From: a virus
IMG/VR virus record: IMGVR_UViG_3300028840_002576
Location: 1-53,304 of that record
DNA: 53,304 nt
Direction: 5' to 3' (one strand)
Below, piece by piece: positions 31,211-39,720 of this stretch (its first letter is position 1; every line of letters starts with the position of its first letter). The position numbers and the translations under genes are program-made. The notes under the pieces were generated by a model. It was given only the letters and a program-made list of their open reading frames with translations. It was not told where the DNA came from and did no database searches.

Positions 31211-31234
31211 TTGACATATTGTATAACTATAAAA
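31211..31234 (+). promoter_or_regulatory. 24-bp late-type motif, copy 6, before scaffold and coat
   Basis: TTGACA, interior TATTGTATAACT, ATAAAA (TATAAA if shifted one base). Leaves a leader of about 70 nt before the scaffold ATG at 31309. GCTACTT at 31159 lies 52 bp upstream. Confidence 0.65.
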
Positions 31235-31308
31235 GGTATTTGTATTTGGACTCCTGGATTCAGTAATTGAACACCGCGACTATATCGCGACTCATGGAGG
31301 GAGCAATC

Positions 31309-32298
31309 ATGCCGAAACAAGAAGACCTGTCAAACGTACCAGCATCAGTCTTGAAGCAGCAACGAGACGCAGAACGAAAGATAGAGGCTCTTACATCCGA
31401 ACCGACTCCGGACCCAGTCCAGAACACCGAACCGAATCAGAGCCCGGAACCAACGACCGAACAAGAACCGGTTAAGACCGAGAATCAAGAGCCGGTCAAG
31501 CAAGTTGTCGAGCCTGCCATCGTGGATGATCAAACATCCGGGCAGTGGGAACACAAGTACAAAGTTCTCCAGGGCAAATACGACAAGGAAGTCGGGGATC
31601 TTCGTGGCGAAGTTGCAAGCCTAAAGTCAATGATGGAGCGCCAGACAAAAATCATCGATGGTCTCGAATCATCGAATAACAATGCGCCGGAGAAATCAAT
31701 TGATCTTGAAGACCTGGATCTCGAAGCCTACGAAGGATGGGGCGATGAGATGAAACCTTTAGTAACACAGGTCAACACGCTAAAAGCAATTATCAAGGAC
31801 CAGGCCGCCGTTATCGATGGATTGAGATCAAATCCTCAGGCTGACGACAGCATCACAGAGAGAATCAATTCACTCGAGTCAGAATCAAGAGAGGCCCGGG
31901 TATCCAAATACCTCGAGACCCTTGATAACACAATCAACGGAAACTGGCGACAGTTAAATGTCGATGCCGGTTTTAACGCATGGCTGAACGAATCAGATCC
32001 AATGTCCATGATGGTCAGAAGGAATCTGTTAGAGGCAGCCGCCGAGAATCTCCGGGGCGCCCAGGTAGCGAGCATCTTTAATCAGTATATCGGCTCGCAG
32101 GGGAAATCACAGAGCAAGGTATCAGTGGCAAGCGAATTGCCAGACGGAAGCGGCTCAGGCGACGATACACCGGCGCCGAAAGCTTCAGTCACAGAAGCAG
32201 ACGTAAAGAAAGCCCAGCAGGACTTTATTCGTGGTCGGATCACCGAGGACGAATATGACAAGGTCTATGCTAAGTTCCAAAGAACACTTAGGAGGTAA
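31309..32298 (+). CDS. Scaffold protein
   Basis: 329 residues from the ATG at 31309 (GGAGGGAG upstream). Pro/Glu/Thr-rich N-terminal third (about 28-65), a long coiled coil (about 80-125 and 165-205) and a charged C-terminal helix region. This composition, directly before the coat gene, is typical of phage scaffolding proteins that guide procapsid assembly and leave the head. The last two sense codons are AGG AGG, just before the coat gene's regulatory hairpin. Confidence 0.75.
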   Translation: MPKQEDLSNVPASVLKQQRDAERKIEALTSEPTPDPVQNTEPNQSPEPTTEQEPVKTENQEPVKQVVEPAIVDDQTSGQWEHKYKVLQGKYDKEVGDLRGEVASLKSMMERQTKIIDGLESSNNNAPEKSIDLEDLDLEAYEGWGDEMKPLVTQVNTLKAIIKDQAAVIDGLRSNPQADDSITERINSLESESREARVSKYLETLDNTINGNWRQLNVDAGFNAWLNESDPMSMMVRRNLLEAAAENLRGAQVASIFNQYIGSQGKSQSKVSVASELPDGSGSGDDTPAPKASVTEADVKKAQQDFIRGRITEDEYDKVYAKFQRTLRR

Positions 32299-32310
32299 AT
32301 ATCCTAAACG

Positions 32311-32360
32311 GATAATAGCCTCCTGAAAAGAATAACAAATTTAATTAGGAGGCTATTATC
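32311..32360 (+). promoter_or_regulatory. RBS-sequestering hairpin of the coat gene
   Basis: GATAATAGCCTCCT (32311-32324) is a perfect 14-bp complement of AGGAGGCTATTATC (32347-32360), loop 22 nt. The right arm contains the AGGAGG Shine-Dalgarno and ends directly at the coat ATG (32361). In the RNA the ribosome site would be fully paired, so coat translation must need opening, RNA processing, or ribosomes arriving from the scaffold gene. Confidence 0.85.
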
Positions 32361-33281
32361 ATGGCTATTTCAGTTGCACCAGGAACACCCCAATATAGTG
32401 GGAATTTCATCCCGGAAATATGGTCCGGCAAACTGCTTGTAAAGTTTTATGCCGCCACCGTTTCCGCCGCCATTTGTAACACCGATTATGAAGGCGAAAT
32501 CAAAGACGTAGGTGACAAAGTTCAGGTCCGCACCGTTCCTGATATCGTTATCCGCGATTACGTCAAAAATCAATCCCTGCAGATCCAACGACCCGACTCT
32601 CCCAAGAAAGAGATGCCGATCGACAAAGCCAAATATTTCAACTTTATTTGTGACGACATCGACAAGCATCAGACCGACGTGTCCTTGATGGACTCTTGGA
32701 GCCGCGACGCTTCACAGCAGATGAAAGTCACGGTCGACGAGGAATTCCTTGGCGATGTTTACTCCGATGCCCACGCCTCGAATAAAGGCATCACCGCTGG
32801 CGTCAAGTCCGGCGACATCGATCTCGGAACTACCGGAGATCCTGCAATCATAACGAAAGCCAGTGTCCTCGACTTCTTGGTCGACGTTGGAACCGTTATG
32901 GACGAACAGAACTTACCCGAGGAATCTCGGTATGCCGTAATTCCGCCTTGGATGGCCGGCATGATAAAGAAATCCGATCTCAAAGACGCTTCACTCGCCG
33001 GCGACGGCACAAGCATAATGAGAAACGGACGGATAGGCATGATCGACCGCCTGGTCATCTACGTATCCAACCTGTTAACCTCCGCCACCGACGGCGCCTA
33101 TACCGCTTACCATGCAATCGCTGGTCACAAAGCCGGTATCTCTTGGGCTGCCCAGATGACGAAGATGGAAAGTCTTCGAGCGGAGTCCACCTTTGGCACC
33201 TTGGTTCGTGGCCTGAACGTGTACGGATACAAAGTACTGAAGACCGAAGCCCTCTGCGACCTTTATATCGCGAGAGGATAA
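32361..33281 (+). CDS. Major capsid protein
   Basis: 306 residues, matching the P22-coat/HK97-fold type found in podo-like phages: 'FIPEIWSGKLLVKFYAATVSAAICNTDYEGEIKDVGDKVQVR' near the start, 'IRDYVKNQSLQIQRPD', 'DVSLMDSWSRDASQQMKVTVDEEF', 'RYAVIPPWMAGMIKKSD' and 'AYHAIAGHKAGISWAAQMTKMES'. It follows the scaffold and is preceded by the SD-masking hairpin. No signal or protease site is obvious. Codon third positions appear somewhat richer in C than in neighbours, as expected for a highly made protein (visual impression only). Confidence 0.9.
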   Translation: MAISVAPGTPQYSGNFIPEIWSGKLLVKFYAATVSAAICNTDYEGEIKDVGDKVQVRTVPDIVIRDYVKNQSLQIQRPDSPKKEMPIDKAKYFNFICDDIDKHQTDVSLMDSWSRDASQQMKVTVDEEFLGDVYSDAHASNKGITAGVKSGDIDLGTTGDPAIITKASVLDFLVDVGTVMDEQNLPEESRYAVIPPWMAGMIKKSDLKDASLAGDGTSIMRNGRIGMIDRLVIYVSNLLTSATDGAYTAYHAIAGHKAGISWAAQMTKMESLRAESTFGTLVRGLNVYGYKVLKTEALCDLYIARG

Positions 33282-33310
33282 TTAGCGTACCCCCGCTCCC
33301 CCCAGGCGTT

Positions 33311-33344
33311 CCGGTGACCGTGACCTCTGAACTCCGGTCACCGG
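33311..33344 (+). other. Perfect 9-bp hairpin after the coat gene
   Basis: CCGGTGACC (33311-33319) pairs with GGTCACCGG (33336-33344), 16-base loop. No T-run follows; probably an RNA-stabilising or partial attenuation element between coat and the next virion gene. Confidence 0.5.
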
Positions 33345-33407
33345 ATAAACTAAAAGGGGACGGAACAATTTAAAATTAACAAAATCATTTTAAGGAGATT
33401 TTTAATC

Positions 33408-33908
33408 ATGGCTGAATATCAATTTATCGGAGAGAGCAACGCAGTGGCTTACGAAGCCCCCGGCTACGTGGTTATGAAGAAATATGTTGACGTTGCCGCT
33501 CTTATCGCAGCTCCGCAGATGCTCGCTTTAGCCTCTGCGCCGAACACCCCGCTTACGTCTTTCACCGGCTTCGCGGCCGCTGACGTAGTGAATCTATTCC
33601 ATGTACCCGCTGGATTCGTCGCTCGTATGGCCGGCATGTACGTGCAGTCCGCTGACACCAACGCCGCCACCATCGCGCTGGGTATTGGTGGAGCAACCGC
33701 AGCTTTCATGGCCGCCACCGCTATCAACAGTACCGGCGCCACCATCACAGTTGTTGGCGATGCCTATGGTGCCAACTCGCTGATGGCCAAAGAATTTGTG
33801 GCAAATGACACGGTCGACGCCCTGCTCGCATCAGCGACGGCTATCGATGCCAAAATTCACTTTTTCTTGGAAGGCTACAAGGCTTTTGATATCACTTCCG
33901 TAGTGTAA
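33408..33908 (+). CDS. Probable head decoration protein (166 aa)
   Basis: 166 residues, Ala/Val/Thr-rich, beta-rich, few charges; likely surface or cement protein of the head from its place straight after the coat gene. AAGGAGA ten bases upstream. A terminator closes the coat-decoration transcript. Confidence 0.6.
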   Translation: MAEYQFIGESNAVAYEAPGYVVMKKYVDVAALIAAPQMLALASAPNTPLTSFTGFAAADVVNLFHVPAGFVARMAGMYVQSADTNAATIALGIGGATAAFMAATAINSTGATITVVGDAYGANSLMAKEFVANDTVDALLASATAIDAKIHFFLEGYKAFDITSVV

Positions 33909-33917
33909 CCATAAACC

Positions 33918-33941
33918 TTGACATGTTGTATATTTTAAAAG
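33918..33941 (+). promoter_or_regulatory. 24-bp late-type motif, copy 7, overlapping a terminator
   Basis: TTGACA, interior TGTTGTATATTT, TAAAAG. Its last hexamer overlaps the first arm of the terminator at 33937-33978. A transcript starting about 6-7 bases later would lack that arm and escape termination. Confidence 0.6.
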
Positions 33942-33978
33942 GGACTTACCCGATCTCTATCAGGGAGGTCCCTTTTTT
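33937..33978 (+). terminator. Rho-independent terminator of the coat operon
   Basis: AAAAGGGAC (33937-33945) pairs perfectly with GTCCCTTTT (33968-33976), followed by a T-run. Strong terminator between head and connector genes. Confidence 0.85.
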
Positions 33979-34008
33979 ACTTAACAAAATAAACCTGGGG
34001 AGGATGTT

Positions 34009-34584
34009 ATGAAAGAAGTAGATAAATCAGAAAATCTATGGCTATTACAAACCTATGACAACGGGGACTTTCATATTTATGGATGGACGCCGGCACTCGC
34101 GAAAAAGAACCTGCGGCCAATCACCGATGAACAAGCGAACCATTTGATGCAGCTTATCAGGTCGAAGCGAAACAATGTAAAATATGTCGATGATCCCGGG
34201 GATCTCTTCATGACACAGGAAGAACTCTCGAAGCTTATCAAGGTAAAGCCGAGGGCCGACATGGAGGACGATATCGAGGACGACGACGAAAATACTCGCG
34301 AACTCATTAAGTCAGTGGTTAAAACAGACAAAGTAGATGAGCCAAAGAATCTTGATGAAGTTCGCGACATCAATATCTCGCAGGAGGATATCATGGCCGC
34401 AGAGTTGAAGGCCATACAGGCATTCAAGCACAAATCTTCCCTCGAGAAACATATGCTTGAAAAGTATCAACTCGAAATTCCGCCAGGACGCTTCTCGGTT
34501 ATGAAGGCCCTCGCGAACAAAATGATTACCGATCTCGCTAAAGAGAACCGGTTGTACATGGTTGATGGCCTGATCGAAGCTTAA
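34009..34584 (+). CDS. Hypothetical head/connector-region protein (191 aa)
   Basis: 191 residues: a small N-terminal beta domain ('NLWLLQTYDNGDFHIYGWTPALAKKNLRPI'), a very acidic middle (EDDIEDDDEN, about 85-94) and a helical C-terminus. CTGGGGAGGA upstream. Lies between decoration protein and head-tail adaptor, so probably a head-completion or assembly factor. Confidence 0.5.
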   Translation: MKEVDKSENLWLLQTYDNGDFHIYGWTPALAKKNLRPITDEQANHLMQLIRSKRNNVKYVDDPGDLFMTQEELSKLIKVKPRADMEDDIEDDDENTRELIKSVVKTDKVDEPKNLDEVRDINISQEDIMAAELKAIQAFKHKSSLEKHMLEKYQLEIPPGRFSVMKALANKMITDLAKENRLYMVDGLIEA

Positions 34585-34596
34585 TAGGAGGAACAG

Positions 34597-35349
34597 ATGG
34601 CAAGCAAGGACGTATCAGACTATCGAGACGAGGTGAGCTTTTATATAAAGAACGCCACCAAATCAACAAATACAACCTTTATCGATAAACAAATAGTCCG
34701 GATCCTGCGTGACTTTTGCAAGGACACCTGGATCTGGCGCTATGATCTTACCGAAATAGACGTAGTCGCCGACCAGGCGAACTATACCTTATCACTACCC
34801 ACGACCGACGGCGCCGCAGAATTGGTAATGGTCGACTGGGTCAAGTACAAATCCGATGGGCTCGATGATGATCAATACACCTACGTCGAGCCTATTAATC
34901 TATTGACCGAAGAAATACCGTCAGGGACCTCGAAGTTCTCCGGTGGATTCGTGGAGAGCTCCGGGAACGCACCGCAAGTATTCTGGGTTGATCCTGACGA
35001 CACCCTATGGATCAAACCGACTCCGAATTCCACAGCAGCAGGCACCGCAAATATGAAGGTCAAAGTCATTGTTATGCCGGCATTGACCGCCACGAAGGCG
35101 CCGATCTTTCTATACAACGACTGGCTGGAAGTAATTGCAAAGGGAGTTGCCGCCAGGGTATGCAATATGGCCGGCGAGCGATGGTATGATCCGAAGCTTT
35201 CTGACAGGTATAGAATGCAGTACGAACAAGCCAAGACCGATGAGGCCGAGGCCCAGAGATGGCAGGGCAAGAACAGGAAGCAGATGGTCATCAGACCTCA
35301 TAAGGCTTACACCGGTGGGGCAAGATCATTTTCAAGGGGAGTCTTTTAA
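34597..35349 (+). CDS. Head-tail adaptor protein
   Basis: 250 residues. Family features: 'WIWRYDLTEIDVVADQANYTLSLP', 'QVFWVDPDDTLWIKPTPNS', 'MKVKVIVMPALTATKAPIFLYNDWLEVIAKGVAARVCNMAGERWYD' and a helical C-terminus. This matches the phage adaptor group (dodecameric ring below the portal in podo-like virions). Overlaps the next gene by 1 bp (TAATG). Confidence 0.75.
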   Translation: MASKDVSDYRDEVSFYIKNATKSTNTTFIDKQIVRILRDFCKDTWIWRYDLTEIDVVADQANYTLSLPTTDGAAELVMVDWVKYKSDGLDDDQYTYVEPINLLTEEIPSGTSKFSGGFVESSGNAPQVFWVDPDDTLWIKPTPNSTAAGTANMKVKVIVMPALTATKAPIFLYNDWLEVIAKGVAARVCNMAGERWYDPKLSDRYRMQYEQAKTDEAEAQRWQGKNRKQMVIRPHKAYTGGARSFSRGVF

Positions 35350-37856
35350 TGAACGAAGTCCCTCAAAAAAGATACTCGATTAACAGATCCGGATCCGCGC
35401 CGGCAGCCGGAGGAGTCAATACATATCACGACAAGCCTACCCTGGAGCTCGGAGGATATTCGAACGCTGAGAACGTCCGGATCCATGGTACAGCACTCGA
35501 GATGCGCGGAGGTCTCACGCCTCACAACAAGACAGCAGAGGCATCAGCTATAAATAACTTATATTCTTACAAATGTGATCGAAATGCAGCTATTAGCTTC
35601 TTTGCCCAGCTTGCCGATGGGGACGTTCTCGAAGCAGATGAGAAGCCACCGACAACCGCAGGGTCAAACGACTTTGGCGATGTTGTCATGGATTATAGCG
35701 CACTGAAGGGCAATGCCTCCGGGGCAACCTTGTTACCGGCATCCTTCGCAAAGAACGACGACACCTTGATACATTCAAATGGAATGATGCAGCATGTTAT
35801 CTGGCCAGGCCCAGATGCAGCGCCGAGAGCAGTCTACTGGCAGAACTCAGCAGCAACACCGGTCAGGGTCAATGATGGAGGGGTTGATTATAGCAACCTA
35901 TTGACCGACAACGAGAACACCGACGAGACCCCGACCTTGACGTATACCGTCGCGAACTATGACGGACTCTATATCTGTACTGACTTCAAGGCTAATTCAT
36001 TCACATTTAATCTTGGATCAGTGGTTGCCAATGGGACGACGACCGCAAAGATCCAGAGCTTTAACGGTACCGGATTCACAGACGCAACGACCGGGACCGA
36101 TGGAACCAGCGGCCTCCAGCAGGATGGAACCTTTACCTTTACCGCTGCGGCCGGGGAAGTTCCAACCTTCATGTTTGGTATGTCAGGATACTGGTATCGA
36201 CTATATATCAGCGCAGGCGATGCAACAGAAACACTTCGATTTGTCGAGGTCTCGTACACCGGGGCATGGCAGACGATCGAAAACGTGATGGACCATTATC
36301 CATATTCAGTTGTAGAGGTAGCGGTCGAAGGCGCCACAGCAGCAGAATACAGGACATATGCAGCCTCGGTTGTAGATATATCGAGCCTTCCAACAGGCGA
36401 CTATGTCTATGTCGCAACGACAGATATGGCGTGGGCTCTTCAATTCGACGTAGGATCAACACCGAATACCACCGCTTCCACAACTATATCCGCTGTGGAA
36501 TTGTGGACAAACGCCTCCGGGTGGGCCGCAGTATCGGGACTCGAGGACGGAACCGCTGGCATGTCTCAATCAGGGGTTGTATCCTGGATCCGATCTGATT
36601 ATGACAAGCAATCTTTTAATGGTTCAAGCAACCACCTATACTGGCTACGCTTCAAGTTTGATGATGATATATCAGCAGAAACAACCTTTGGCGTCCAGGC
36701 AATCAGTTATTTTGATATCGAGAATCTCGGGACGACAGGCCTAATATCGACATCGTGGAAGGATCGTGGCGTTTATTCCTTTGGAAAGTTCCCGAGAGAT
36801 TTATATGTGTCGAGAAAGAGCCGACCGAATATATTGAATGGAGATGACTTTGCGATCCTTTCACCTGGGGACGGCCGCAGGAACCCTGCAGTCGCTTGCC
36901 AATCATTCCATAATGAGCTCATGGTATGGCAACGGGAGGAAGGCACGCAGGGTGGATGCCTAACGGTATTCGAAGGTTATTCTCCGTCAACCTTTGGAAA
37001 GCTTGTGCTATCAACAAAAATAGGATCCTTTTCCCAGAAGTCAACCTGCATAATGGATGGAGCCCTATTGACGACCAGGACCGACGAGACGGCCCAGACG
37101 CTCGCATTTTTCATTTCTCATTATGGCGTGTTCATGTCTGATGGTCGAGTTGTCAAGATGATATCCGAACCGATACAGAATTATTTTGAGCCAGGACGGT
37201 CAGAGTGCATTACCCGGGGACAAGAGAATAAAATGTGGATAGGCATCGACTCTGCAAAGAAGGTCCTCCGGCTGGGACTGGTATCCGGATCCGGGGCAAC
37301 AAAGCCGAACGTATTCCCGGTCTATGATCTAATGTCCGGAATGTGGTCCTTTGATGTATTCCCGACAGGCGCCGACGGGACCGGTATATATCCGACCTGT
37401 TTCGCCGAGGTCGAGGCTAACTCTGGTGATATATTTAGTCTACAGTATATGGGCGATGACTACGGACGTGTATACAAAAGTGACAATTCAATCACCTATG
37501 ACCAGGCCAATGCAACGGCGGTCTATATTACATGCAAGACTCGTGCCGAATTCAGTAATGGCGGAAACCTCCTGGATCTCAGGGAAGTCACATTGAGAGG
37601 TGGAGCCAATTCGGATTACACCTTAACAAAGAAAATTTATGTCAATAACGTATTAGACTCGAATGAGACCGAGACCTTCACAATGTCAGATGCAGACTCC
37701 GGAAGCACATACCGCGAGCGCATACTCGAGAGGGCTTATACTGAATTCCATTTATCATTAGAGTTGTCCTGGGTGGATGCAGAAAGTGGAGGGAACGCCG
37801 CACCGTCAATGTATGATATTATATACGACCTCGGTGCAGAGCCGAAGAAACGGTAA
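35349..37856 (+). CDS. Nozzle/stopper-like tail protein (835 aa)
   Basis: 835 residues, beta-rich. Starts 'AGGVNTYHDKPTLELGGYSNAENVRIHGTALEMRGG', the text of phage tail nozzle/stabilisation proteins (P22 gp10-like and T7 gp12-like), and later 'MWQREEGTQGG'-type propeller blades and 'GVFMSDG'. About 120-450 contain two inserted beta modules with Gly/Thr repeats. It probably closes the portal-adaptor channel and forms the tail tube end. Coupled to adaptor and following gene. Confidence 0.65.
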   Translation: MNEVPQKRYSINRSGSAPAAGGVNTYHDKPTLELGGYSNAENVRIHGTALEMRGGLTPHNKTAEASAINNLYSYKCDRNAAISFFAQLADGDVLEADEKPPTTAGSNDFGDVVMDYSALKGNASGATLLPASFAKNDDTLIHSNGMMQHVIWPGPDAAPRAVYWQNSAATPVRVNDGGVDYSNLLTDNENTDETPTLTYTVANYDGLYICTDFKANSFTFNLGSVVANGTTTAKIQSFNGTGFTDATTGTDGTSGLQQDGTFTFTAAAGEVPTFMFGMSGYWYRLYISAGDATETLRFVEVSYTGAWQTIENVMDHYPYSVVEVAVEGATAAEYRTYAASVVDISSLPTGDYVYVATTDMAWALQFDVGSTPNTTASTTISAVELWTNASGWAAVSGLEDGTAGMSQSGVVSWIRSDYDKQSFNGSSNHLYWLRFKFDDDISAETTFGVQAISYFDIENLGTTGLISTSWKDRGVYSFGKFPRDLYVSRKSRPNILNGDDFAILSPGDGRRNPAVACQSFHNELMVWQREEGTQGGCLTVFEGYSPSTFGKLVLSTKIGSFSQKSTCIMDGALLTTRTDETAQTLAFFISHYGVFMSDGRVVKMISEPIQNYFEPGRSECITRGQENKMWIGIDSAKKVLRLGLVSGSGATKPNVFPVYDLMSGMWSFDVFPTGADGTGIYPTCFAEVEANSGDIFSLQYMGDDYGRVYKSDNSITYDQANATAVYITCKTRAEFSNGGNLLDLREVTLRGGANSDYTLTKKIYVNNVLDSNETETFTMSDADSGSTYRERILERAYTEFHLSLELSWVDAESGGNAAPSMYDIIYDLGAEPKKR

Positions 37857-39181
37857 TGAAGGATTATTCAAGAAAATCCTATATATCAACAAATCCTTAC
37901 CCGGAATACATGAAGGTCAATCCGAGTAAGGCAATCTGGAATACCATCCTTGAGGTGTACCCGTTCCTGTCAGAGTTTTCTCAGAGTCAATTGGGATCAT
38001 TCGATCGATCGGTTGAGGATTACCTGCGACAGTCGGAAAGGAAAAAGCCTTATAACGGCAGGCCATTCGAAATGATGGAGGACGAATTCGAGGGATTTCC
38101 AGGTATTTGGCCGGATCTTCCTCCAGGAGAATTCGACTTTCCATGGTCGACTCCGGGCAATTTACCAACCCCAGACACGTTTACCGGTGGCGCCGCTCAC
38201 TTCTCGGTCAATATCCAATACTGCTATTGCGAGGGCGGCGGACAAGAGGTGACGGCCAGGGGGTCCCAGAATATCCTATCAGTTTCTCCAGAGGTAGGAT
38301 CCATTGACGGAATAGTTGTGCAGAATGCAAGGACATGGGTATTCACATACACCGCTCCTGCGGAGGTATTCGGGGCAGTCGAATTCACTGTAAAGATGGT
38401 GGACCCTACAACAGGACTCGTCGGAAATGCGACTGACAGTATTATTAAATGCTCGACATCTTCATGCTGCGATGATGTCGACGAGATGACCTGGGATAGC
38501 TCAACGAGCGCATCAACGATCAATAGGGAAACAAGCGCAACGGTAGCGGTCCAGGACGGAAGAGGTACTTATACGTGGTCTGTTTCAGGTACCGACGTCA
38601 CCCTCGAGAACGAGACAACAACAGGGACATCCAATACCCTTATTGCCGGCGCCTCAGCGTGCGGAACGGCAGTAATAACGGTTGAGGATGGTTGCGAGAC
38701 GGTTGTTACCGGGGAGGTGCGAGTAGTCGAAGGGAGCTCATGGCAGCAGGAAGGCGGAGATCCTAATTGCTGTATGGGTGGGAATACCGCATACGCAGGC
38801 GGACCCCAGCCAGGAACAGGGTCATATACCCAGACGGTAACCTCTGGAGGAACAAGGCAGAGCGAAACAGTGGCAGGCCCTTCAACAGGAGGCGGATGTA
38901 CCAGTTGTGGGGCTGCGTGTGCGACTGGAGCGGATAATTTCTGTTTAACATGGGGGTCATATAGAAATAATAGTTCGCCGCTATGTTTTAATGGATTTTC
39001 AGGATACTACCCAACACTGCCTCAGTCATCTCCAGATGGATGTTACTGTGCGGATCACGGTGCGAGCCAGTGCGCCGGTGGATCAGGCAGGCAGTGTACG
39101 CCGGCAAACGAAACTGTTTATATAGCGCACAAATATGTTGTTACAAGCCAGGTATGCGAAAAATGGAAATGCAATCCATAA
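37856..39181 (+). CDS. Cys-rich virion protein with Ig-like domain (441 aa)
   Basis: 441 residues. About 1-95 is a Pro/Phe/Glu-rich adaptor part ('FSQSQLGSFDRSVEDYLRQ'). About 110-305 looks like two Ig-like folds ('FSVNIQYCYC' to 'DGCETVVTGEVRVVEG'). The last 130 are Gly/Ser/Cys-rich. About 22 Cys, including CC and YCYC pairs, are unusual for a phage structural protein; disulfides or metal sites would be expected outside the cytoplasm. Likely a tail-tip or surface protein. Confidence 0.55.
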   Translation: MKDYSRKSYISTNPYPEYMKVNPSKAIWNTILEVYPFLSEFSQSQLGSFDRSVEDYLRQSERKKPYNGRPFEMMEDEFEGFPGIWPDLPPGEFDFPWSTPGNLPTPDTFTGGAAHFSVNIQYCYCEGGGQEVTARGSQNILSVSPEVGSIDGIVVQNARTWVFTYTAPAEVFGAVEFTVKMVDPTTGLVGNATDSIIKCSTSSCCDDVDEMTWDSSTSASTINRETSATVAVQDGRGTYTWSVSGTDVTLENETTTGTSNTLIAGASACGTAVITVEDGCETVVTGEVRVVEGSSWQQEGGDPNCCMGGNTAYAGGPQPGTGSYTQTVTSGGTRQSETVAGPSTGGGCTSCGAACATGADNFCLTWGSYRNNSSPLCFNGFSGYYPTLPQSSPDGCYCADHGASQCAGGSGRQCTPANETVYIAHKYVVTSQVCEKWKCNP

Positions 39182-39190
39182 GGGGGAATC

Positions 39191-39673
39191 ATGGGATTAT
39201 CGGATAAAAGATTTACAGAGATAGCGAATTTATTTAGCGTATTTACGTTCAGCATGATGCAGGGATTTGTGCAAATGTCTAACATGCTGAAAAAACATGG
39301 AATAAGACCGGAAGAGATTGACGAGTACGTTCAAGAAAACCGGGAAGCCATGAATCAGGGCGTAAATTTCAACAGGGATTACATGCAGGGAAAAATCAAA
39401 ATGAAGACATGCCCGAAGTGCGGCGGCGTTATGGAGCTCGAGACGGTTAATACGTGTAAAGGAAATCAGGTACCAGGCGGATTTAAAAGTGTCTATACCT
39501 GCTCGAGATATACAGAGTGCGGCCATCAGATGTTCAGTAAAAATTCAGTGGCAATTGAACAGTATAAACACTGGAAAAAGATCGGCGCATTTGATAAGTA
39601 TCGACAGAAGCGACAGAGGACGCACAACGGACCAGCGATCAATGTTGAGAAGGAAATGGCTAAAGTCAAATAA
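39191..39673 (+). CDS. Zinc-ribbon protein (160 aa)
   Basis: 160 residues: helical N-terminal half ('FTFSMMQGFVQMSNMLKKHGI'), then CPKCGG (about 75-80) and later Cys at about 89, 104 and 110, giving a topoisomerase-type zinc ribbon ('CSRYTECGHQMFSKN'). Basic C-terminus. Located among virion genes; may bind DNA during packaging or ejection. Function unknown. Confidence 0.55.
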   Translation: MGLSDKRFTEIANLFSVFTFSMMQGFVQMSNMLKKHGIRPEEIDEYVQENREAMNQGVNFNRDYMQGKIKMKTCPKCGGVMELETVNTCKGNQVPGGFKSVYTCSRYTECGHQMFSKNSVAIEQYKHWKKIGAFDKYRQKRQRTHNGPAINVEKEMAKVK

Positions 39674-39676
39674 ATC

Positions 39677-39700
39677 ACGACATGATGTACATATTATAAG
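39677..39700 (+). promoter_or_regulatory. 24-bp late-type motif, copy 8, before internal virion genes
   Basis: ACGACA, interior TGATGTACATAT, TATAAG. Starts three bases after the preceding stop; 20 bp before the ATG at 39721. Confidence 0.65.
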
Positions 39701-39720
39701 CTAATTACAGGAGTTAAAAA

